From Stromatinia cepivora (lineage: Eukaryota; Ascomycota; Leotiomycetes; Helotiales; Sclerotiniaceae), in assembly GCA_014898415.1 (NCBI GenBank), contig RCTD01000005.1:2046001-2110000 (forward strand): a stretch of 64,000 nucleotides of DNA. The letters are read 5' to 3'. The notes below the pieces were generated by a model. The model was not told the origin of the DNA. It worked only from the letters and a program-made list of their open reading frames with translations, and did no database searches. Made by a program: the position numbers and the translations under genes. Shown here in pieces: positions 24,463 through 33,045 of this stretch. Position 1 is the stretch's first letter. Each line of letters begins with the position of its first letter.

Positions 24463-25124
24463 GGGATTGTCCATATCAGGTTTCCATAACAGTTTAAGAA
24501 AAAGGTCGAGGATAATTAATGAACATCTATGATTGAATCTACATATTATGGTGACTTTGACGTACCCTGTAATATTTCCAGACCTGAAGATATCCATTTA
24601 TCTATGCGTAATCACGTGATGATATGTATGAATGAAGTTTGTTCATACCGTTGCTTCCTCTTCTGCTGAAGAACAATAAGATATGATATGATGGGGAGGA
24701 GCACTTGTCTCACTGTATGATAAGTGAATATTCGATAAAACAAATTGATTGTTTATCACTGAACGAAGGTATAATTATCAAAAGTCTTTTGCTCGGACTT
24801 GCCCTACAACAAAAAATGCCTGAAATTTAAGGATATGAGCATAAGGATAAAACTAATTCCCTTCAACAATCTCCTTTGCAGAACCAAGGACTTCTCATTC
24901 CTTTTATTGATTAAACAGATCCTTAAGTTTTCAAATTATTGTATTCGAAGGAATCAAATTTTACAACAGTTCTAGGTCAAAGTCCATTTTTTGGAAGTCG
25001 CGCTAGTACCACCTCGCTTAGGAAAACCTCCCACCACAATTTCTCAAATATTTCCAAAGAGCACTGTTACCGTTGCCATTTTGCCCATCCTTCAATTTTC
25101 CGTTCACCAGATCAATACTCCAAC
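24463..25124. other. RACK1 promoter and leader region
   Basis: Contains the 3' end of the preceding gene and the upstream region of the RACK1 gene. The last 150 bp are C/T- and A-rich as in leaders of highly expressed fungal genes. No other gene seen. Confidence 0.5.
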
Positions 25125-26371
25125 ATGGCGGAACAACTCATCCTCAAGGGCACCCTCGAGGGCCACAGCGGCTGGGTCACCTCTCTTGCGACTTCTCTCG
25201 AGAACCCAAACATGCTCTTGTCTGGTTCTCGCGACAAGTCTCTCATCATCTGGAACTTGACCCGGGATGAGACTTCATACGGTTACCCAAAGAGATCTCT
25301 CCACGGTCACTCTCACATTGTTTCTGACTGTGTACGTTTACCTGCTCAAAATTGGTGGCTCTTGGAAAATGAGCGCAATCTGCAAATTGGAATTGAAAGC
25401 TGAGACTTTGATTTTTAGGTGATCTCCTCCGATGGTGCTTACGCTCTTTCCGCATCCTGGGACAAGACTCTCCGTCTTTGGGAGCTTGCCACTGGTACCA
25501 CTACCCGCCGATTTGTTGGACACACCAACGACGTCCTCTCCGTTTCTTTCTCTGCCGATAACAGACAAATTGTCTCCGGATCCCGCGACCGTACAATTAA
25601 GTTGTGGAACACCCTCGGTGACTGCAAGTTCACCATCACTGAGAAGGGACACGCCGATTGGGTTTCTTGCGTTAGATTCAGCCCTAACCCACAAAACCCA
25701 GTCATTGTCTCCTCTGGATGGGACAAGCTCGTCAAGGTAAGCTATATATGTTCTTTATGATACACAAAAACGGAGTTATGCGAAATCTATATGATGTTTT
25801 GCAACTTAAAAAGTATTTGCTACTTCAGAGCTTGGGAGACCAAGCCATGAGACAACTAACACCATTGCCCTGAAATTATCTTCGCATAACTCATTTGGTA
25901 CCAGAATTTACTTGCCTGGAATCAATGCTAATTTTATTTCTTTAGGTCTGGGAGCTCAGCTCTTGCAGATTGCAAACCGACCACATCGGACACACCGGTT
26001 ACATCAACACCGTCACCATCTCCCCAGACGGATCCCTCTGCGCTTCCGGTGGAAAGGATGGAACCACCATGTTGTGGGACTTGAACGAGTCCAAGCACCT
26101 TTACTCATTGAACGCTGGTGATGAGATCCACGCCCTCGTTTTCTCCCCTAACAGATACTGGCTTTGCGCTGCCACCTCCAGCAGCATCATCATCTTCGAT
26201 TTGGAGAAGAAGAGCAAGGTTGACGAGTTGAAGCCAGAGTTCCAAGCTGTTGGCAAGAAGAGCAGAGAGCCAGAGTGTGTCAGTTTGGCATGGAGCGCGG
26301 ATGGACAAACTTTGTTCGCAGGTTACACAGATAACATCATCCGGGCTTGGGGTGTTATGTCGAGAGCGTAA
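25125..26371 (+). CDS. cpc-2: RACK1/Cpc-2 WD-repeat ribosomal scaffold protein
   Basis: Orthologue of RACK1 (yeast Asc1, Neurospora Cpc-2): a seven-bladed WD40 protein on the 40S subunit near the mRNA exit channel, linking translation to signalling and amino-acid control. Exons 25125-25331, 25419-25736 and 25946-26371 give 316 aa, the usual family length. The start reads [22 protein letters not shown] repeats include [65 protein letters not shown] and [14 protein letters not shown]. Codon use is strongly C-ending, as in highly expressed genes. Intron 2 (25737-25945) is long for this genome and carries a U24-like snoRNA, as the ASC1 intron does in yeast. Confidence 0.98.
25775..25890 (+). ncRNA. 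snR24: C/D box snoRNA, U24 (snR24) type, in RACK1 intron 2
   Basis: Within the intron: C box ATGATGT (25791-25797), a conserved stretch TATTTGCTACTTCAG (25814-25828), C' box ATGAGAC (25847-25853) and D box CTGA (25870-25873). A perfect 10-bp outer stem, GTTATGCGAA (25775-25784) with TTCGCATAAC (25881-25890), closes the ends. TATTTGCTA is the well-known first U24 guide, which directs 2'-O-methylation of large-subunit rRNA. The yeast homologue snR24 is also hosted by the RACK1 gene (ASC1). The second guide, next to the D box, is less similar to the one I recall. Mature ends are probably near 25786 and 25878. Confidence 0.85.
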
Positions 26372-26771
26372 AGGGGTGGTGCAAAGGGGCGTGTGTCATT
26401 CATCTTGAGGTTTTATGGCTTTTCCGGGGTTTGTGGCTCCTTGTCATTTGGCAGGATGTACTTCAAAAACATGGCATAGCAGAAGGCTCATGGACATGAG
26501 AAATGCAAACAACGTAAAAAGTAATACCATGCATTATGATTATCTTGCTGTGTGTGTGAAATGCTATGTCCGTTAATGAATGGATTTGTATGATATGATG
26601 CGCCTAACCTAAGCCTACGCGGAGGAGACGATAAGGGATAAAGCTAGCGCCACTTTTGCATGCATGGGCTTCCATATGCGCGTCCCCCAAAACTTTCACG
26701 CGTTTGTTAAGTTCAAATTGTATGATGATCATGAACCAATTTCATTACTCAACAACTACCAATTGCTCAGC
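26372..26771. promoter_or_regulatory. Mgs1/WRNIP1 promoter region with MCB box
   Basis: ACGCGT at 26698-26703 lies 69 bp before the chosen start codon. This is the MBF site of G1/S replication and repair genes in yeasts. Its place inside the longer possible ORF (from 26664) argues that 26664 is not the true start. The first part of the interval is the RACK1 3' UTR. Confidence 0.5.
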
Positions 26772-28457
26772 ATGGTTGCTTGCCCCATCTGCGAAAAACA
26801 GGTGAAGGCCAAAGACATTAATAGTCACATTGATTCAGGATGTGAAGAATTTATCGATACTGTTTCTCCGCCTCTCACTCAACAAAATGGAAACATTTCA
26901 CAGAAACCAGTTTCCACACAGAAGCCTTCCGTCTCCAACTTCTTCTCAACTCCTGCGGCTAAGAAGGCAGCATCGCATCCTACCCCAAAGATAGCACCCA
27001 GTCCTACGCCTATCTTTCAACAGAATGTACAGGATGGAAGCGCAACTGGAAATCAGACAATGAAGCGGCAGGTTAAGGGGGGTGCGAATGAGTCCCTCAC
27101 GGTTCAAAGGAAGAGATCATTCGATGATATTGGGGCACCTGGCCTAGAATTCGAGAAGAATATCGATAATGGAGATCCACCAGCGAAGAAGAGCAAGACC
27201 AATGCCTTTCAGAAAGCCGCTCCGTTGGCAGAACGAATGCGTCCACGAAATCTAAACGAAGTATTTGGGCAGGAGTTGGTTGGACCGCAAGGGGTTCTGC
27301 GAAGTCTTATTGAACAAGATCGTGTGCCGTCAATGATACTATGGGGAGGAGCTGGCACGGGGAAAACTACAATTGCACGATGTGTGGCTGCGATGGTCGG
27401 AAGTCGGTTTGTCGAAATCAATAGTACTTCTTCGGGAGTAGGGGAAGTGAAGAAGATATTTGCCGAGGCAAGAGGGGAATTGGGGCTGACCGGGAGGAAG
27501 ACGATAATCTTCTGTGATGAGATACATCGATTTTCGAAGAGTCAGCAGGATGTGTTTCTGGGGCCGGTTGAAAGTGGGCAGATTACCTTGATCGGAGCTA
27601 CAACTGAGAATCCGTCTTTTAAAGTCCAGAATGCTTTACTTTCCAGATGTCGGACATTCACGCTATCGAAGTTGACGGACGATGATATACTGGAGATATT
27701 GGAGAGGGCGTTGAGGACTGAAGGGCCCAATTACACTCCTACAGATCTTGTGGATACAGAACTCCTGAAGTATCTATCTGCTTTCTCTGATGGTGATGCT
27801 CGAACAGCTCTGAATCTTCTAGAGCTAGCCATGGGTCTATCCACAAGGCCTAATATCACCAAAGAAGACATCAAAACCTCTCTTACAAAAACGTTAGTAT
27901 ATGATAGAGCCGGAGATCAACACTACGACACTATATCTGCTTTCCACAAGTCAGTAAGAGGCAGTGATCCAGATGCTGCTCTATACTACCTGGCAAGAAT
28001 GCTTCAATCCGGAGAAGACCCTCTCTACATCGCTCGGCGAATGATAGTCATAGCATCTGAAGATGTGGGACTAGCCGATAACACCATGCTAACCCTCGCA
28101 ACTAGCACATACACCGCATGTGAGAAAATTGGCATGCCCGAATGTCGAATCGCAATGGCTCATGCTACTGTAGCATTATGTCTAGCACCAAAAAGTACGA
28201 GAGCATATAGGGGATTAAATAATGCATTTTCTGCACTCAAGGAACCGGGGGTAGCTAGTCTAGCTATTCCTATCCATTTGAGAAATGCACCTACGAAATT
28301 GATGAAAGAATTGGGGTATGGAGATCAGTATAAGTATAACCCTAATTATAAGGAGGGAAGAGTAGTTCAGGAATATTTGCCAGAAGAATTGAGAGGTAGG
28401 AAGTTTTTGGAGGATAGAGATTTGGGAACAGAAGTTGATCCAGGTGCTTGGCCTTAA
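26772..28457 (+). CDS. MGS1: AAA+ ATPase Mgs1/WRNIP1 (DNA replication and repair)
   Basis: Replication-associated clamp-loader-like ATPase of the RarA/Mgs1/WRNIP1 family, acting at stalled forks with ubiquitinated PCNA. Single exon, 561 aa. I take the ATG at 26772 because it puts the ubiquitin-binding zinc finger (UBZ4) at the N-terminus, as in the family: VACPICEKQVKAKDINSHID then SGC, a C2HC pattern. The frame is open back to 26664, but that part lacks similarity. After a disordered linker (residues about 30-155) come the AAA motifs: Walker A GGAGTGKTT, Walker B IIFCDEIHRF, sensor 1 GATTENPSF and SRCRTF with the arginine finger. The C-terminal tetramerisation region contains ALYYLARMLQSGEDPLYIAR, RRMIVIASEDVGLAD and YGDQYKYNPNY. 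Confidence 0.97.
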   Translation: MVACPICEKQVKAKDINSHIDSGCEEFIDTVSPPLTQQNGNISQKPVSTQKPSVSNFFSTPAAKKAASHPTPKIAPSPTPIFQQNVQDGSATGNQTMKRQVKGGANESLTVQRKRSFDDIGAPGLEFEKNIDNGDPPAKKSKTNAFQKAAPLAERMRPRNLNEVFGQELVGPQGVLRSLIEQDRVPSMILWGGAGTGKTTIARCVAAMVGSRFVEINSTSSGVGEVKKIFAEARGELGLTGRKTIIFCDEIHRFSKSQQDVFLGPVESGQITLIGATTENPSFKVQNALLSRCRTFTLSKLTDDDILEILERALRTEGPNYTPTDLVDTELLKYLSAFSDGDARTALNLLELAMGLSTRPNITKEDIKTSLTKTLVYDRAGDQHYDTISAFHKSVRGSDPDAALYYLARMLQSGEDPLYIARRMIVIASEDVGLADNTMLTLATSTYTACEKIGMPECRIAMAHATVALCLAPKSTRAYRGLNNAFSALKEPGVASLAIPIHLRNAPTKLMKELGYGDQYKYNPNYKEGRVVQEYLPEELRGRKFLEDRDLGTEVDPGAWP

Positions 28458-28810
28458 GATCCAAATGGACTGCTGCATAGGATATAGCTGGTGCATTGCG
28501 ATGGTGTTTAGGTCTATGATTGGCGTTACAACAGGTGCATATGACCACAGGAATCATAAAAAGTATATCTTTTTGGTAGGGTGTATGTAAAGTTGCGCGT
28601 GAGCAACGATTTATGTAAGTTTTACACATACAAGGAAATACCCCTCGCTCATGCAGAAGTCCATCCATCACTGATTCATTCATTGGCTCCTGAATATGTG
28701 ATCCGGTTGATTCAAACCCCAGAACTCCTCGCTGAATATTGCATGCATCCTTCCATCCCTCAATTCCTGACCCAAATTATTATTCGTTGCTTTTCGCTAT
28801 AATCGATTCC
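28458..28810. other. Convergent intergenic spacer
   Basis: 353 bp between the 3' ends of the Mgs1 gene (plus) and the TAF8 gene (minus). No gene seen; probably the two terminators. Confidence 0.5.
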
Positions 28811-29861
28811 CTATGGCTCCAATGGTACTAAATCCTCACCCATGGGCGAAGGCGGAGGTTGAGGTTGGGTTTTCCTCTTCGCCGGTGCTCCCATTCTAAA
28901 ATACTGCTTTTCCGCATTAACCACCATACTGCGGTCATCCAGCGCCAGTCCCCTCATCTTTTCTTTCCCATTCCCACTCCCACTTGCAGCATTTGTATTG
29001 CCCTTTTCGCCAGCCAAACTTAACATGGCGCGCTCCCATAATTCATGCCTCTCCTTACTTTTTGGATCTCTACCCGCCATCCGCTTCATATCCCTATCTT
29101 TGCTAACCTTCCCAACCTTCACCAGACGTCTCAGAGCCTCCTCCCCCATCCTCGCATTCTTCGCTGCTTCTTCGCGGATCTTTCGCGGATCCGTTACGCG
29201 TTCGGTTTCTTTGGGCGTCCATTTGAATGTATGTTTGCTTGGAAACGCAGGGAACCCTTTCGGGATATATGATTTCTGTGCCTTTTCCACTTCACCATTA
29301 AGTTCCTTCCCCAATATCCTTATAATATTTTTCGTCGTTGTATCTTCCTCCGGCGCCGGTTCGACTTCTAACTTGAGTTTCGGTACGGAAATCGGAGGTC
29401 GCAAATGCGGTTCTAGTGATGCGAGAGGTAATTGATACCGATTAAACGCGTATGCTATGTCGTGCGGTATCGGTACATTTCTTCTAGCATTCAGCATCGA
29501 ATTTGTAACTTGTGAGAGTAAATGCGTCGTATCTTATAGACTTGTCAACACAAGGCCCATTGCCCAAAAGTAGGATATACAAACAAGTATCGACCTCCAT
29601 ACACATCGCCTCCAGCGCTTCCTCCGTAGCTCTATCATATCCAACATGTGCCAACGTCTGACATATAGTTTTGCGCAACAGCGTCCGCACATCGCTGTCA
29701 TAGAGTGAAGATTCCATTTTATCGGTATGCGGCAGTTCGAGCTCGGGAGGAGGTGTTTGTGGGAGAACGGGCGAAATGCGTTGCCGTTTGCGGTGCGGTT
29801 CGTCCATATCGTCGTCGTCGCTGGAATTGGGTGTGGATCTCTTTCGTGACACTGGGACCAT
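28811..29861 (-). CDS. TAF8: TFIID subunit TAF8
   Basis: Subunit of the general transcription factor TFIID that pairs with TAF10 through a histone fold. Exons 29861-29585 and 29532-28811 give 332 aa. The 52-nt intron cuts the histone fold; the join reads MEVDTYTTHLLSQVTNSM, followed by LNARRNVPIPHDIAYAFNRY. The fold begins LLRKTICQTLAHVGYDRA. The TAF8 C-terminal motif is FPAFPSKHTFKWTPKETE with RKIREEAAKNARMGEEALRR. The N-terminus has an acidic and basic low-complexity run (SDDDDMDEPHRKRQR). The frame is open to 29906 but only with a TTG there, so the ATG at 29861 is preferred. It shares a 347-bp promoter with COX9. Confidence 0.93.
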
Positions 29862-30208
29862 GATCGCAATTATTTTCTTGAGGGGTTTTTTTCGTGCTCG
29901 CGGCAAACTTTAAATAAATAGATCGTAGATTTCGGTGTGGAAAGAAGGATTCATGGCCGTAGTGTAAACCGATTGAATGAGCTGAATGGTAAATTGGAAC
30001 TTGTGAATATTAAAGGTTCGGAACGGTTGATCACGTGTGAAGATGAGTTGGCGTGTTGAAATTAGCGTTTGTGCCTCAGGTATTAACGCGCTAAAATTGG
30101 AGGTTCCGGCTATCGTAAGATGCATCATGCGATTTTGAACTGCAAGTTTGAGTGTGCAAATAAGAGATTCAGAACTAGATATTCTCCCCTCAGAACAAAA
30201 TATACACA
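29862..30208. promoter_or_regulatory. Shared divergent promoter of TAF8 and COX9
   Basis: 347 bp separate the two start codons, so both genes must be driven from this interval. It contains CACGTG-like TCACGTGT near 30031, a bHLH-type E-box that could serve the respiratory gene; this is only a motif match. Confidence 0.45.
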
Positions 30209-30687
30209 ATGGCGATCAAACCAATTACTGGAGTAAGTTTTTCCTCCGGTGGGAAGAAGAGGGGCTGAGGTTGGGAGTTCAAAGTTGGAGAGGATGAAAT
30301 TGAATGGGATGAGATGGGATGAAATTGGAAAGTTGCTGACTTTGTGCTGTAGATGCTCCGAAGAGGGCTTGTCCTTGACCTTAGCGTCGCTTTCGGTATG
30401 TGGTGAACGGATGTCTTGGGGGAGTGCAGAAGGGGGAGGGGTGAATGGAGAGAGAAGCAGCAAGATGGGGTAGAAATGAAGCAAAACAGCGAACTAACAT
30501 CACCCACCAGGTATCGGAACCACATTCGGATACGCTTTCTGGTAAATCTTCATCTCTTCTCGGCGGGACTAAAGGAACACAATATTAACAAGATAATAGG
30601 TACGGATACCACGTCCCAGCTGTTCGCAAGCGCGATGCGTTCTACTCAAGGTTGGAGGATCAGAGAGCTGCCAATGCTTCCGCATAG
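30209..30687 (+). CDS. COX9: Cytochrome c oxidase subunit VIIa (Cox9)
   Basis: Small nuclear-encoded subunit of respiratory complex IV in the mitochondrial inner membrane. Four short exons (30209-30232, 30353-30395, 30511-30541, 30600-30687) give 61 aa, MAIKPITGMLRRGLVLDLSV through AFGIGTTFGYAFWYGYHVPA to VRKRDAFYSRLEDQRAANAS. The length (59 aa in yeast), the PITG start, a single membrane helix (about residues 15-35) and the KRxAFYxxLxxQ tail all match yeast Cox9. All splice sites are GT/AG and each join keeps frame. It needs no cleaved presequence. It is too split to show as an ORF. Confidence 0.92.
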
Positions 30688-31382
30688 AGAAATTGGCTTT
30701 GATAAATGGATGGTATAGATTGGGCTGGGTGTTTTGCTCTAGTGGATGCTTGATTGAGGGAGAAGAGGGAGAAAAGGGAGAGGGATGTGGAGAAGGACCA
30801 TTGCATGCTGCGAGGTTGAAATGGGTTGGCAAGCTGTACATTACCAATATCGATGTGCTTTGGCAATGCGTGCATTTGTTCTCTAGAAAGCTGTTCAAAG
30901 TGCTTTTGAGAATTCGTCTGTGTTTGTATTGGGGAAAGTGTGTGCAAATGAATGAGGGGTGACTTTGGGCGCTATCTGAACGAAATCAGGAAGCGGGGCG
31001 TTCGTTGTATTAGCTTGACCAGGTTATATTGGCATTGAGCTGACTGGAATGAAAACATCGAGATTAGGAAGCTTTATATGATGTATGTTGTGTTGAAAAC
31101 AGAATGCTTTACAGTAAAGTTTCATTTCTCGGATCATACTTCATATGAGCGCTGGTTTTATATTCCGAGCCATTCTATTCTATGACGTTCTAGATGCATA
31201 ATTTAGATCACATAGCAAGCTCAACCATCTCAGATTATTCTTCATGCTTAATCTGATGATAAAATTTGCTTAGGAACATGGCATCCCATCACGTGTGCCA
31301 TCCACCATCTAGACTCCTATTCTGTAACATCAAGTCGATTGCACCTTTCACCAATATCCCCATCCATCTTCAAGCTCTCCTT
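30688..31382. other. Convergent intergenic spacer
   Basis: Between the 3' ends of COX9 and the Xrcc2-like gene. ORFs at 30693-30962 (plus) and 30660-30947 (minus) overlap each other and show no family features. Nothing else seen. Confidence 0.5.
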
Positions 31383-32261
31383 TTAGTCTAACCTCCACAC
31401 AACCTCCCCACCCTTATCTCCCATCCCCCTCCATCCCTTCCCCCTAACAACCTCCTCCCTCCTACCCCTCTCTCCCAACATCTCCTCCGCATTAACACCC
31501 GCCCTAAATCCACCTACCTCCTCCCTCTCAACCCTCAACCAACCTCTCCACCCCATTACCACCTCCGGCCTCCCCATCCCCTTTACATTCACCACATTGC
31601 CCCCCCCCATCCCTCCCATCAAACCCAAATAAAATCGTCCCTCCAAATTCCCTCCCATAACTATCATGCTCTCCACACAACATATATTTCTCTATCCCTG
31701 TTAGGGTGCATTCGAGATTTTGAGCCGAAGGCCGAAATATATGGAGATGTTTGAGATCCTGTCTCTTTAATTTTTTCTCCTTCTTTGCCTGCTCTTTAGT
31801 GCCCTCCCGATCCTCTTCCCCGTCATCATCCTCAAATGCTAAAAACGAAGGAGAAAACCTCCCATTAACATCAATCAACACAACACACTTCCCTACCTCT
31901 CCCTCCTCCCCTCTAAGAAGCCTCGTCAAAATATGAATCAACAACGGTAACCGTCTACCCGAAACCGATAATCTCGGTTGATTTTGATACGACTGAGACC
32001 AGAGTTCATCTAGAGAAGGGATATGAGTTTTTGAGGGGTGGGGAGTTAGTGTATTTGTTAATGTTGTTAGGAGCTTTTCTTATTAGTTGGTTATTTATAT
32101 GGCTTGAAAAAGTGTGAGAGGATGAGGGGAAGACAAATGTGTTATCGATAAGACATAAAGAGAATGAACGAACATACCGATTCTAAACTCTCCTCACTAT
32201 CTTCCACTTCTTGCAATAATCTACCTCCGAATATCTCTTCACTAGACTTTATTCTATCCAT
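31383..32261 (-). CDS. Possible Xrcc2-like recombination protein (frame break at a G-run)
   Basis: Exon 1, 32261-32178 (MDRIKSSEEIFGGRLLQEVE), and exon 2 from 32073 (LLTTLTNTLTPHPSK) join across a 104-nt intron. The protein continues RLSVSGRRLPLLIHILTRLL, KCVVLIDVNGRFSPSFLAFE, LKHLHIFRPSAQNLECTLTG and YGREFGGTILFG. It then loses frame at a run of nine Gs (31602-31610 on the minus strand); the next frame continues VMGWRGWLRVEREEVGGF to a stop at 31383. The alternation of a hydrophobic strand ending in Asp (VVLIDV) with helices suggests a RecA/Rad51-like fold, and the layout recalls Xrcc2, but no intact Walker A is visible. The frame break may be an assembly error in the homopolymer, a true frameshift, or an unseen intron. 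Identification is tentative. Confidence 0.45.
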
Positions 32262-32343
32262 CTTATCCTACCCTATCCTATACCAGCTCACTCTTCCCCC
32301 TCGTCCCAAATAACTCCTCCTTCAAACCTCACCCCGTAAAAAA
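32262..32343. promoter_or_regulatory. Very short divergent promoter
   Basis: 82 bp lie between the start codons of the minus-strand Xrcc2-like gene and the plus-strand Som1-like gene. The two genes must share or overlap their promoters. The interval is rich in CCTATCC/TCC runs. Confidence 0.5.
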
Positions 32344-32732
32344 ATGACACCACCAATCCCCACCTTCTCACCCTCCTCTCTCCCCTACGAAGCCCGCTTC
32401 GCCGCGAATTCCACCTACCGAAAAGGATTCGACGGAAACCTTAAAAACTGTGAATTACTCGAATTCTACCAGTATAAGTGCGATCTCGAGAAGGGTAAAG
32501 ATGGGAAGTTTGGGAAGAAAATTGTTTGTGAGCCTGTGGAGCGGTTTTTTCGACGGTGAGTTTTTCTTTGATTTTGGGAAAAGGGTTGGTTGGGTCTGAA
32601 TGTGGACGGATGGTGGGTGTGTATTGAATTGAGGAAGGGATGATGATATTAATGGAAATTAGATGTAAAGATCGAAAGGGAACTTTTATGGTGGAGACGA
32701 CTGTGTGGGAGGGAGGAGGTAGCGCGAAGTGA
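32344..32732 (+). CDS. SOM1: Som1-like twin-CX9C mitochondrial protein
   Basis: Probable fungal Som1, a small subunit of the mitochondrial inner-membrane peptidase complex (Imp1/Imp2/Som1) that trims intermembrane-space presequences. Exons 32344-32555 and 32663-32732 give 93 aa. The sequence has a twin CX9C motif, CELLEFYQYKC and CEPVERFFRRC; the last Cys is the first full codon after the intron. Twin CX9C proteins are oxidised by Mia40 in the intermembrane space. The tail KDRKGTFMVETTVWEG and head PTFSPSSLPYEARF match what I know of fungal Som1. If not Som1, it is another small CX9C protein. No signal peptide. Confidence 0.75.
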
Positions 32733-33045
32733 TGGTTAGATTTGGGGGTGGATAATGGATGGATGGATGGATGTGGTTAGCGTCAATCAATGGGTGGTAG
32801 GAAGATGGTGCTGTATAAAAGGGACTGCAGATGAAGAGTATGATGAAAGAGAAAATCAATGATAGGATTGGTCAGGGTCTACACATCAAGTATTCATGAT
32901 ATTGCTAGAAATGCTATTCGAATTTCCATTTCTCTATGGACATTCGTCTATCTCCAAATGCGTTCGAAACCATTTTGTCGCCTATCCCCAACACCAATTT
33001 TCCGAACCTCCCATCATGAACCCGCCATCATGCCCAATAACAAAA
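32733..33045. other. Convergent intergenic spacer
   Basis: 313 bp between the ends of the Som1-like gene and the fusion gene on the minus strand; a short GGAT tandem run occurs near 32754-32771. No gene seen. Confidence 0.5.

Noticed and set aside
26664..26771. N-terminal extension of Mgs1
   Set aside because: No family similarity, and an MCB promoter box lies within it.
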